In this document: piece after piece, positions 6,188-12,269 of the stretch | How the letters are laid out: each line of letters begins with the position of its first letter | Position numbering within the stretch: the stretch's first letter is position 1 | From: an uncultured Sutterella sp. | Lineage (GTDB): Bacteria > Pseudomonadota > Gammaproteobacteria > Burkholderiales > Burkholderiaceae_F | DNA length: 12,269 nucleotides | Direction: 5' to 3' | Assembly: GCA_905206365.1 (NCBI GenBank) | Contig: CAJLHF010000052.1 | Span: 1 to 12,269, forward strand | Program-made: the position numbers and the translations under genes | The notes under the pieces: generated by a model | What the model was told of the DNA's origin: nothing | What the model saw: the letters and a program-made list of their open reading frames with translations, nothing else | Databases searched by the model: none

Positions 6188-6946
6188 ATGTCGATGAAGA
6201 AATTCGTTCTCGGCGCCTGTGCCGCCGCCCTGATGAGTACCGCTCTTTCGGGTGCGGCTCTTGCCCGAGACCTGTTGCGCGTCGGTACCGAACCGACCTT
6301 TGCGCCGTTCGAATTCCTCGATACCGAAACGAAGCAGTTCGCGGGCTTCGACATGGACCTCATCCGTGCCGTCGCCGACAAGGCGGGTTACGACGTCGAA
6401 ATTCTCAACATGGGCTTCGACGCGCTGATCCCCGCTCTCATGACGCGCTCGATCGACGTGATTGCCGCGGGCCTTTCCATTACCGAAGAACGCGCCAAGC
6501 GCGTCGACTTCACGAAGCCCTACTACACGGCGGGCCTCTCGATGCTCGTTCGCAAGGCCGACGCCCAGAAGTACCCCGACTTCAAGGCGCTAGAGAACCA
6601 GCGAATCGCCGTACAGATCGGCACGACGGGCGCCGACACCGCCAAGGGCATCAAGGGTGCCAAGGTCGCCGCCTTCAATACGACGAGCGAAGCGTTCATG
6701 GACCTTGCCACGGGCAACTCCGCCGCCGTCGTACACGACCGTCCGGTGCTTGCCTACTTCCTCAAGACCCAGACCAAGAGCGCCGGTACGATGCAGCTCC
6801 AGCCCGAAATCCTCGACGCCCAGAGCTACGGCTTTGCGGTTCGCAAGGGCAACAAGGAGCTCCTCGACAAGCTCAACAAGGCCTACGACGAACTCGTCGC
6901 CTCGGGCGAAGTGCAGAAGATCCACGACAAGTGGTTCGCTCAGTAA
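6188..6946 (+). CDS. glnH: Amino-acid ABC transporter periplasmic binding protein, glutamine type
   Basis: This 252-residue periplasmic solute-binding protein (SBP family 3) captures a polar amino acid for an inner-membrane ABC transporter. A Sec signal peptide is clear: MKK n-region, hydrophobic core, and cleavage expected after ALA (residue 26). Ligand-pocket signatures follow: FAPFEF (38-43), GFDMDLIRA (53-61), AGLSITEER (94-102) with its conserved Arg, VQIGTTG (142-148) and VHD (182-184). The last two lobes follow E. coli GlnH closely from memory (LEAQQYGIAFPKG versus LDAQSYGFAVRKG), so glutamine is the likely ligand, though other polar amino acids are possible. GGAG lies eight bases before the ATG at 6188; an in-frame ATG two codons later is an alternative start. 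A strong terminator follows, and the matching permease starts 218 bases downstream. Confidence 0.9.
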   Translation: MSMKKFVLGACAAALMSTALSGAALARDLLRVGTEPTFAPFEFLDTETKQFAGFDMDLIRAVADKAGYDVEILNMGFDALIPALMTRSIDVIAAGLSITEERAKRVDFTKPYYTAGLSMLVRKADAQKYPDFKALENQRIAVQIGTTGADTAKGIKGAKVAAFNTTSEAFMDLATGNSAAVVHDRPVLAYFLKTQTKSAGTMQLQPEILDAQSYGFAVRKGNKELLDKLNKAYDELVASGEVQKIHDKWFAQ

Positions 6947-6987
6947 CCGCCCGGCGCTTCGTTCGAACGTCGAACATGTGACACGGT

Positions 6988-7024
6988 CCGGTCGGGCGCC
7001 TTTCGGGCCCGACCGGTATTTTTT
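6988..7024 (+). terminator. Strong terminator between binding protein and permease genes
   Basis: CCGGTCGGGC (6988-6997) and GCCCGACCGG (7007-7016) form a perfect 10-bp stem with a 9-base loop, followed by TATTTTTT (7017-7024). It ends most glnH transcripts, which should make the binding protein more abundant than the permease or place the two under separate promoters. Confidence 0.92.
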
Positions 7025-7063
7025 GAAGGGGTACGATTTCCGCGCCGAGCGGCTCAAACCCGC

Positions 7064-7069
7064 TACAAT
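7064..7069 (+). promoter_or_regulatory. Candidate -10 box for glnP
   Basis: TACAAT matches the -10 consensus at 5 of 6 and is followed by CCG, as at the other promoters here. No acceptable -35 lies at 16-18 bases, so the promoter is tentative. It is expected because a terminator precedes it. The leader would be about 90 bases. Confidence 0.4.
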
Positions 7070-7164
7070 CCGTCGATTCACCTTTTTTCGGCGATTCCCG
7101 ACCCCGCGTCGTCTCAGCCCCGAGCGGCGCATAGGTTCACTACAGAAAAAATTTAAGGTCCGCC

Positions 7165-7830
7165 ATGGAATTTGATTTTTCGCTCATCCTCAACAGCTTC
7201 CCCCTGTTGTTGCGCGGTGCGGCGCTCACCCTTGAGATCACGGCCCTCTCCGTCGGTCTCGGTCTCGTTCTCGGTCTGATCCTCGGCCTCTCGCAACTCT
7301 CGAAGAAGCCCTGGCTTCGCTGGCCCGCGAAGGTTTACGTCGACTTCATCCGCGGCACCCCGCTTCTGATCCAGATCTTCATCATCTATTTCGCGCTCCC
7401 GAACATCATCGGTTCGCGCATCGACCCCTTCATTGCCGCCGTTGCGGCCTGCTCGCTCAACTCGGGCGCCTACATCGCCGAAATCTTCCGCGGCGGCATC
7501 CAGTCGATCTCCCAGGGTCAGATGCGCGCAGGTCTCTCGCTCGGCATGACCTACGGCCAGACGATGCGTTACATCGTGCTGCCTCAGGCCTTCAAGCGCA
7601 TCATCCCGCCGCTCGGCAACGAATTCATCGCCATGTTGAAGGACTCCTCCCTGGTCTCGGTGATCGGCTTCGAAGAACTCACCCGCTCCGGTCAGCTCGT
7701 CATTGCCGAAACCTATGCCACGATGGAAATCTGGGCCGCCGTCGCGCTCCTTTACCTCATCATGACGCTCTCGATTTCGCAACTCGTGAGCTTCGTCGAA
7801 CGACGCTACCGACTCTCCGACGAACGCTGA
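7165..7830 (+). CDS. glnP: Amino-acid ABC transporter permease, GlnP/HisM type
   Basis: This 221-residue inner-membrane permease is the length of E. coli GlnP (219) and similar throughout. It starts MEFDFSLILNSFPLLLRGAALTL and has VDFIRGTPLLIQIFIIYFALP (59-79), SGAYIAEIFRGGI (100-112) and the cytoplasmic EAA loop GQMRAGLSLGM (118-128) that docks the ATPase. It continues with LPPLGNEFI-type and VIGFEELTRSGQ segments. About five membrane helices are apparent. AAGG lies seven bases before the ATG. It is followed by hairpins and rpsO, so no ATPase gene (glnQ) is adjacent; the partner ATPase must be encoded elsewhere. It probably works with the binding protein encoded at 6188-6946. The transporter family is secure and the exact substrate is inferred. 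Confidence 0.92.
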   Translation: MEFDFSLILNSFPLLLRGAALTLEITALSVGLGLVLGLILGLSQLSKKPWLRWPAKVYVDFIRGTPLLIQIFIIYFALPNIIGSRIDPFIAAVAACSLNSGAYIAEIFRGGIQSISQGQMRAGLSLGMTYGQTMRYIVLPQAFKRIIPPLGNEFIAMLKDSSLVSVIGFEELTRSGQLVIAETYATMEIWAAVALLYLIMTLSISQLVSFVERRYRLSDER

Positions 7831-7847
7831 CCGCCCTTTGACGGGTA

Positions 7848-7906
7848 CTTCCCCGAGCGGGGAAGAACGGGGAGCGACGCCCGCGCGATGCTCCCCGAAT
7901 TTTTTT
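7848..7906 (+). terminator. Tandem hairpins and terminator after glnP
   Basis: A first hairpin pairs CTTCCCC (7848-7854) with GGGGAAG (7859-7865). A second pairs CGGGGAGC (7868-7875) with GCTCCCCG (7890-7897) and is followed by seven T (7900-7906). The second is a standard terminator isolating glnP from rpsO. Because the arms of the two hairpins can also pair with each other, alternative folding is possible. Confidence 0.88.
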
Positions 7907-7918
7907 GTCCCTTTTCAA

Positions 7919-7947
7919 TTGCGCGCCCCTCGGTTCGCAGGTAAAAT
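7919..7947 (+). promoter_or_regulatory. rpsO promoter
   Basis: The -10 TAAAAT (7942-7947) is preceded at exactly 17 bases by a weak -35 TTGCGC (7919-7924) and followed by GCCCGC. Transcription would start near 7954 with a leader of about 68 bases. That leader is the expected site for S15 autoregulation, although I do not see a clear E. coli-like pseudoknot. Confidence 0.6.
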
Positions 7948-8021
7948 GCCCGCTTTCACGGCTCGAGTCTCAACGCTCGTGTCCGCAAGTTTTAAATTCA
8001 ATTTCTATTACAGGAATTCAA

Positions 8022-8288
8022 ATGTCCGTTGAAATGAACAAGTCTGAGATCGTTGCCAAGTTCCAGCGCGCCGAAGGCGACACCGGGTCTCCCGAAGTCC
8101 AGGTCGCTCTCCTCACGGCCCGCATCAACCACCTCACGGATCACTTCAAGGTTCACGCCAAGGATCACCACTCCCGCCGCGGCCTTCTCCGCATGGTTTC
8201 GCGTCGCCGCAAGCTCCTCGACTACCTGAAGCGCACCGACCTCAACGCTTACCGCACGCTGATTGACGCGCTCAATCTCCGTAAGTAA
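8022..8288 (+). CDS. rpsO: 30S ribosomal protein S15
   Basis: This 88-residue protein is the primary 16S rRNA-binding protein of the 30S platform, nearly the same length as E. coli S15. Recognisable S15 stretches are GDTGSPEVQVALLTARINHLTDHF (19-42), the rRNA-contacting KDHHSRRGLLRMVSRRRKLLDYL (47-69) and the C-terminal YRTLIDALNLRK. The ATG at 8022 is chosen because AGGA lies six bases upstream and the protein then matches family length; an in-frame ATG at 8034 would remove four residues. It is the first gene of the rpsO-pnp pair, an arrangement conserved in many bacteria. Confidence 0.97.
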   Translation: MSVEMNKSEIVAKFQRAEGDTGSPEVQVALLTARINHLTDHFKVHAKDHHSRRGLLRMVSRRRKLLDYLKRTDLNAYRTLIDALNLRK

Positions 8289-8306
8289 GACGGATCATTT
8301 CTCCCA

Positions 8307-8341
8307 GACAACGGCCTGCCGATCGACGACAGGCCGTCGTC
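8307..8341 (+). other. rpsO-pnp intergenic hairpin, no U-tract
   Basis: ACGGCCTG (8311-8318) pairs with CAGGCCGT (8330-8337). GAC/GTC (8307-8309 and 8339-8341) extends the stem past one mismatch. There is no T run after it, so it is not a classical terminator. In E. coli the same interval holds an rpsO terminator and a pnp leader stem cut by RNase III and used in PNPase autoregulation, so a processing or 3'-protecting stem is the likely role here. The rest of the 238-base gap has a -35-like TTGACG (8376-8381) without a good -10. Confidence 0.65.
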
Positions 8342-8526
8342 GCATCTGCCACCATCACTCCCTTCCGGTCGATCGTTGACGACGTTCCCATCCGTCATCG
8401 CGTTGCGCCATGAGCCCTCTCCCATCTCGCGAGTCGGCTGATGCCGCAGCGTGGTGCGGGGCCCGCCCCCACTCACAGGCGGATGTCAACCGTCAGCGAC
8501 GACCCATCATTAAGGAGCATTCATCC

Positions 8527-10653
8527 ATGACGATGTTCAACAAGGTTTCGAAGAGCTTCCGCTTCGGCGACTACGACGTCACGCTCACCACGGGTGAAAT
8601 CGCCCGCCAGGCTACGGGCGCCGTCGTCTGCCAGATGGGCGACACGGTTGTGCTCGCGACGGTCGTCGCGAAGAAGGAAGCCAAGCCCGGTCAGGACTTC
8701 TTCCCCCTTACGGTCGACTACATCGAAAAGACCTACGCCGCCGGCAAGATCCCCGGGGGCTTCTTCAAGCGCGAAGGCCGTCCCTCCGAAAAGGAAACGC
8801 TCACCTCGCGTCTTATCGACCGTCCGATTCGTCCGCTCTTCCCGGACGGCTTCTTCAACGAAGTTCAGGTCATCATCCACGTCCTCTCCGCGGACCCCGC
8901 CGTTGATCCGGATATCCCCTCGATGATCGGCGCCTCGGCCGCTCTCGCCGTCTCCGGCATCCCCTTCCGCGGCCCGATCGGCGCCTGCCGCGTGGGCTAC
9001 ATCAACGACGAATTCAAGCTCAATCCGTCGCCCGCCGAACTCAAGACCTCGCGCCTCGATCTCGTCGTCGCCGGTACGGAACGCGCCGTGCTGATGGTTG
9101 AATCCGAAGCCGACATCCTCCCCGAAAAGACGATGCTCGAAGCCGTCATGTTCGGTCACCGCGAAATGCAGGTCGCCATCAACGCGATCAACGAACTCGT
9201 CGCCGAAGCCGGCAAGCCCGCCTGGGATTGGCAGCCCGCTCCGAAGAACGAAGCGCTCATCGCCCGCATCGGCGAAATTTGCGGTCAGGGGCTCAAGGAC
9301 GCCTACGCCATCCGCTCGAAGCAGGCCCGCACGGAAAAGCTCCGTGAAGTTTATGCCGCTTGCGAAGCGCAGCTCGTCGCCGATGCCGAAGCCGCCGGCA
9401 CGGACGCTCCCGACATGAACGAAGTTCACGGTATTCTCTTCGAAATGGAAGCGAACATCGTGCGCTCGAACATCCTCAACGGCGAACCCCGCATCGACGG
9501 TCGCGACACGCGTACCGTGCGCCCGATCGAAATCCGTCAGGGCGTTCTGCCCCGCACCCACGGTTCCGCCCTCTTTACTCGCGGCGAAACCCAGGCGCTC
9601 GTTACGACGACGCTCGGTACGAAGCAGGACGAACAGATCGTCGACGGTCTGTGCGAGGAATACCACGATCGCTTCATGCTCCACTACAACATGCCTCCCT
9701 TCGCCACGGGCGAAACGGGCCGCGTGGGCTCCCCGAAGCGTCGTGAAATCGGCCATGGCCGTCTTGCCAAGCGCGCTCTGAAGGCCGTCCTTCCGACGCC
9801 CGAAGAATTCCAGTACACGATCCGCGTCGTTTCCGAAATCTGCGAATCGAACGGCTCGAGCTCGATGGCGAGCGTCTGCGGCGGTTGCCTCTCGATGCTC
9901 GACGCGGGCGTGCCTCTGAAGGACTACGTGGCCGGCGTCGCCATGGGTCTCATCAAGGAAGGCAACAAGTTCGCGGTCCTCACCGACATCCTCGGCGACG
10001 AAGACCACCTCGGCGACATGGACTTCAAGGTGGCCGGTACCGCCGAAGGCGTCACCGCCCTCCAGATGGACATCAAGATCGAAGGCATCACGGCCGAAAT
10101 CATGCAGGCCGCGCTCGCGCAGGCCCACGAAGGCCGTCAGCACATCCTCGGCAAGATGCACGAAATGGCCGGCGGCGGTGCCAAGGACCTCTCCGACTAC
10201 GCGCCCCGCATGGTCTCCTTCAAGATCAACCCGGAAAAGATCCGCGACGTGATCGGCAAGGGCGGCTCCACGATCCGCGCTCTGACGGAAGAAACCGGCA
10301 CGACGATCAATGTCGAAGACGACGGCACGGTCACGATCGCGAGCCCCGATACGGCCCGCGTCGAAGAGGCCCGCCGTCGCATCGAGCTCATCACGGCCGA
10401 AGTCGAAGTCGGTCAGATCTACGAAGGCACGGTCCAGCGTCTGCTCGACTTCGGCGCCATCGTTCAGCTGCTCCCCGGCAAGGACGGTCTCCTTCATATC
10501 AGCCAGATCGCCAACGAACGCGTCAACCAGGTTTCCGACTATCTGAAGGAAGGCCAGAAGGTGCGCGTCAAGGTGATCGAAGCCGACGAAAAGGGACGTG
10601 TTCGCCTCTCCATGAAGGCTCTTCTCAAGGAAGAAGCCCATAAGAGCGAATAA
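8527..10653 (+). CDS. pnp: Polynucleotide phosphorylase (PNPase)
   Basis: This 708-residue enzyme degrades RNA 3'-5' by phosphorolysis and can add nucleotides in reverse. It forms a trimer and is usually part of the RNA degradosome. Domain order is complete: first RNase PH domain (about 12-145), linker helical domain (about 240-315), second RNase PH domain (about 325-555), KH (about 565-620) and S1 (about 628-700). Active-site features include GTKQDEQ (364-370), FATGETGRVGSPKRREIGHG (392-411), ESNGSSSMASVCGG (440-453) and D491/D497 in DILGDEDHLGDMD, corresponding to E. coli D486 and D492. The KH loop IGKGGSTIR (576-584) and the S1 stretch VGQIYEGTVQRLLDFGAIV are intact. The start at 8527 has AAGGAG nine bases upstream; the open frame from 8410 is discarded. 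It lies downstream of rpsO and upstream of tandem hairpins. Confidence 0.98.
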   Translation: MTMFNKVSKSFRFGDYDVTLTTGEIARQATGAVVCQMGDTVVLATVVAKKEAKPGQDFFPLTVDYIEKTYAAGKIPGGFFKREGRPSEKETLTSRLIDRPIRPLFPDGFFNEVQVIIHVLSADPAVDPDIPSMIGASAALAVSGIPFRGPIGACRVGYINDEFKLNPSPAELKTSRLDLVVAGTERAVLMVESEADILPEKTMLEAVMFGHREMQVAINAINELVAEAGKPAWDWQPAPKNEALIARIGEICGQGLKDAYAIRSKQARTEKLREVYAACEAQLVADAEAAGTDAPDMNEVHGILFEMEANIVRSNILNGEPRIDGRDTRTVRPIEIRQGVLPRTHGSALFTRGETQALVTTTLGTKQDEQIVDGLCEEYHDRFMLHYNMPPFATGETGRVGSPKRREIGHGRLAKRALKAVLPTPEEFQYTIRVVSEICESNGSSSMASVCGGCLSMLDAGVPLKDYVAGVAMGLIKEGNKFAVLTDILGDEDHLGDMDFKVAGTAEGVTALQMDIKIEGITAEIMQAALAQAHEGRQHILGKMHEMAGGGAKDLSDYAPRMVSFKINPEKIRDVIGKGGSTIRALTEETGTTINVEDDGTVTIASPDTARVEEARRRIELITAEVEVGQIYEGTVQRLLDFGAIVQLLPGKDGLLHISQIANERVNQVSDYLKEGQKVRVKVIEADEKGRVRLSMKALLKEEAHKSE

Positions 10654-10668
10654 TCGATCCGCCATCGG

Positions 10669-10695
10669 ACGCCCCGCAACCCGTCTTCGGGGCGT
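10669..10695 (+). other. First hairpin after pnp
   Basis: ACGCCCCG (10669-10676) pairs with CGGGGCGT (10688-10695) as a perfect 8-bp stem with an 11-base loop and no T run. It precedes the true terminator by a few bases and may protect the 3' end. Confidence 0.7.
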
Positions 10696-10701
10696 TCGAC
10701 G

Positions 10702-10748
10702 AAGCCCCTAGAGCGTCCGAGAATGCCCTCTAGGGGCTTTTCTTTTTT
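10702..10748 (+). terminator. Rho-independent terminator of pnp
   Basis: A perfect 12-bp stem, AAGCCCCTAGAG (10702-10713) with CTCTAGGGGCTT (10728-10739), is followed by TTTTCTTTTTT. It ends the rpsO-pnp unit. The remaining gap to tpiA (10749-10978) carries only the tpiA promoter and leader. Confidence 0.95.
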
Positions 10749-10891
10749 GCTCTTCGACTTCTCCGAGGCTACGCGCAACCCAAGGCGACCGAGCGGCCGC
10801 GCGACGGGTTCGGGCGGGGAGCCGGGAGGCAAGCGAATGGCCGCCCTCAAACTTTTGGTAAATCCGAGCCCTTGATTTAAGAGAAAACCGT

Positions 10892-10897
10892 TAAAAT
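10892..10897 (+). promoter_or_regulatory. Candidate -10 box of the tpiA promoter
   Basis: TAAAAT followed by GCCGGG is nearly the same as the rpsO -10 region. The nearest -35-like hexamer TTGATT (10872-10877) is only 14 bases away, which is too short, so the upstream element is uncertain. The leader would be about 75 bases. Confidence 0.45.
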
Positions 10898-10978
10898 GCC
10901 GGGATTAGTCTCCGGATGTTTTGCCTTTCGGAGGGCTCCACCTTTTTTCACCCTATTTTTCTGAAGGAAGCTCGTCAC

Positions 10979-11731
10979 GTGCGCGACAAGATCGTCATTG
11001 CCAACTGGAAGATGAACGGCTCCCGCGAAGCGAACCGAGCCTGGATCGAGTCGTACCGCGCTTCGGGCGTCCGACCGGACTGCCGCGTCGTCGTCTGCGC
11101 GCCTTCCGTGTACCTGGCGGAGCTCGCCCCCGCATGCCGCGAACTCGGCATCGAACTCGGTGCCGAAGACGTGAACGAAAACGCCTCGGGGGCTTTCACG
11201 GGCGAAGTGTCCGCACCGATGCTCGCCGACGTGGGCGCCTCCTGGTGCATCGTCGGTCACTCCGAACGACGTCACATCTACGGTGAAACCGACAACCGTG
11301 TGGCCATGAAGGCGCTCGCGCTCGCCAAGGCGGGGCTGCGTCCGATCGTCTGCCTCGGCGAAACGCTCGAAGAGCGCGAAAAGGGCATGACAGAAGCCGT
11401 GGTCCTGCGGCAATTGAATGCCGTCCTCGCCGTGCTTCCGCCCGCCAAGTGGGGCGCCGTCGCTTACGAGCCCGTTTGGGCGATCGGTACGGGCAGCACC
11501 GCCACCCCGGAAACGGCCCAGACCGTTCATGCTTCGATCCGTCGCCGACTCGGTTGCTACGCGAGCGAAGGCGCCGACCGTCTGCCGATTCTCTACGGCG
11601 GCAGTGTCAAACCCTCGAACGCCCGGGAACTTTTCCGTCAACCCGACATCGACGGCGGCCTGATCGGCGGTGCGGCCCTCAAGGCCGAAGACTTCGTCGC
11701 CGTGATCGAAGCCGCCCGCAAGGGCGACTGA
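10979..11731 (+). CDS. tpiA: Triosephosphate isomerase
   Basis: This 250-residue TIM-barrel enzyme interconverts dihydroxyacetone phosphate and glyceraldehyde-3-phosphate in glycolysis and gluconeogenesis; it is cytoplasmic and normally a dimer. Catalytic residues are visible: N9 and K11 (ANWKMNG), H94 (IVGHSERR) and E164 (AYEPVWAIGTG), with the mobile lid loop right after E164. Phosphate-binding segments YGGSVKP (206-212) and GGLIGGAAL (226-234) are intact. The start is taken as GTG at 10979, ten bases after AAGGA, because the protein then starts MRDKIVIANWK as in the family. An ATG at 10916 would add 21 residues unlike the family. It has its own promoter region after the pnp terminator and lies 58 bases upstream of secG. 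Confidence 0.97.
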   Translation: MRDKIVIANWKMNGSREANRAWIESYRASGVRPDCRVVVCAPSVYLAELAPACRELGIELGAEDVNENASGAFTGEVSAPMLADVGASWCIVGHSERRHIYGETDNRVAMKALALAKAGLRPIVCLGETLEEREKGMTEAVVLRQLNAVLAVLPPAKWGAVAYEPVWAIGTGSTATPETAQTVHASIRRRLGCYASEGADRLPILYGGSVKPSNARELFRQPDIDGGLIGGAALKAEDFVAVIEAARKGD

Positions 11732-11789
11732 TCCCAAGCCGCCCCGAACTCACGAATTTTCTCTTTCGACAACCAAGGTACAACCCACC

Positions 11790-12149
11790 ATGCATTTCCT
11801 CCTTAGCATTGCGCTCGTTCTGCAAATCATCTCGGCTGTGGTCGTGATCGTGCTCGTCCTGATGCAGCACGGCAAGGGGGCCGATCTCGGCGCCGCGTTC
11901 GGCAGCGGCGCTTCGGGCTCCGTTTTCGGCGCCACGGGCAGCGCCAACTTCCTCTCGCGCTCGACCGCCATTGCGGCCACGGTCTTCTTCTGCTCGACCA
12001 TCGCGCTCACGCTCGCTTCGGGTGCCTTCAACAAGCGCGCCCAACAGCCCGTCGGCGGCGTTCTCGGTACGATCGAACAGCCCGCATCCCAAGAACAAGG
12101 TATGCCTGTAAGTGAAAATACTACTCCCGTGAACCAAATTCCTCAGTAA
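11790..12149 (+). CDS. secG: SecG subunit of the SecYEG preprotein translocon
   Basis: This 119-residue inner-membrane protein of the Sec export channel supports SecA-driven translocation. It has two transmembrane helices (about residues 3-25 and 57-77) separated by the conserved loop MQHGKGADLGAAFGSGASGSVFGATGSANFLSR, the SecG hallmark. The tail after residue 80 is polar, Gln/Pro-rich and poorly conserved, as usual. The Shine-Dalgarno AAGG is 11 bases before the ATG, somewhat far. The short gap to tpiA without a terminator suggests co-transcription. Its placement between tpiA and tRNA-Leu is common in proteobacteria. Confidence 0.95.
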   Translation: MHFLLSIALVLQIISAVVVIVLVLMQHGKGADLGAAFGSGASGSVFGATGSANFLSRSTAIAATVFFCSTIALTLASGAFNKRAQQPVGGVLGTIEQPASQEQGMPVSENTTPVNQIPQ

Positions 12150-12217
12150 AATACGTCTTCTCTTCTGAACGAGACCTCAACTCAACGAAGCTTCGGAAGA
12201 GAAAAATCTGAGACGCT

Positions 12218-12269
12218 GCGGTCGTGGCGAAATTGGTAGACGCACTATCTTGAGGGGGTAGCGGAGAGA
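12218..12269 (+). tRNA. tRNA-Leu (anticodon GAG), cut by window end
   Basis: The 5' part of a leucine tRNA starts with acceptor GCGGTCG (12218-12224) and TG, then the D-arm GGCGAAATTGGTAGACGC. The anticodon stem CTATC/GGTAG (12245-12249 and 12257-12261) encloses TTGAGGG with anticodon GAG at 12252-12254, reading CUC and CUU. The sequence stops in the variable arm. It lies 68 bases after secG, with no clear terminator between, as in E. coli where leuU (GAG) follows secG. Confidence 0.93.

Noticed and set aside
6206..6220. Possible lipobox (LGAC) in the glnH signal peptide
   Set aside because: The cysteine is at residue 11, leaving too short a hydrophobic core before it. The ALA site at residues 24-26 is a standard signal peptidase I site.
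8376..8404. Possible pnp promoter from TTGACG at 8376
   Set aside because: No -10-like hexamer occurs at 16-18 bases downstream.
8521..10665. 714-codon minus-strand open frame opposite pnp
   Set aside because: It mirrors the pnp frame almost exactly, has no ribosome site or family resemblance, and is explained by codon bias.
10916..10978. Upstream ATG start for tpiA
   Set aside because: It adds 21 residues not seen in the family, while the GTG at 10979 has a ribosome site and gives the canonical N-terminus.
12150..12217. Terminator between secG and tRNA-Leu
   Set aside because: CTCTTC and GAAGAG arms are far apart (about 30-base loop) and are followed by A's rather than T's.

Overview
The window looks like ordinary chromosome from a high-GC betaproteobacterium, most likely Burkholderiales and perhaps a Sutterella-like gut lineage. 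The evidence is GC-rich codon use, a DUF1178 protein, the gene orders rpsO-pnp and tpiA-secG-tRNA-Leu, and promoters whose -10 box is followed by a C/G-rich discriminator. The genus is an inference. I see no CRISPR array, phage or secondary-metabolite locus, and no wholly new system.

Layout. Bases 1-53 resemble the right end of an IS200/IS605-type (TnpB-bearing) element that abuts the end of the first gene. From 58 to 3880 all genes are on the minus strand. In transcription order they are a DUF1178 zinc-ribbon protein, an unrecognised 177-residue protein, the carbon-starvation/pyruvate transporter CstA, a terminator, and a stand-alone DnaQ-like exonuclease. A strong stable-RNA promoter with an apparent UP element (4089-4145) then drives tRNA-Ser(GGA) and tRNA-Gly(CCC), closed by a terminator. 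Next, on the plus strand, come a MarR-family regulator and dnaQ (replicative proofreading subunit), 8 bases apart, then a terminator. They are followed by a glutamine-type ABC transporter binding protein and permease separated by a strong terminator, with no ATPase gene. Then come rpsO and pnp with a hairpin between them, tandem hairpins, tpiA (GTG start), secG, and the first 52 bases of tRNA-Leu(GAG), cut by the window edge.

How the genes relate. The right half is core housekeeping: translation (rpsO, tRNAs), RNA decay (pnp), glycolysis (tpiA) and protein export (secG). The left half is nutrient response (cstA) and DNA exonuclease function. Two DEDDh exonucleases of the DnaQ type lie about 4.4 kb apart on opposite strands. 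The observations most worth checking are the IS-end/possible omegaRNA joint at base 53, the duplicated exonuclease, the MarR-dnaQ pairing, the split glutamine transporter, and the unknown gene between DUF1178 and cstA.
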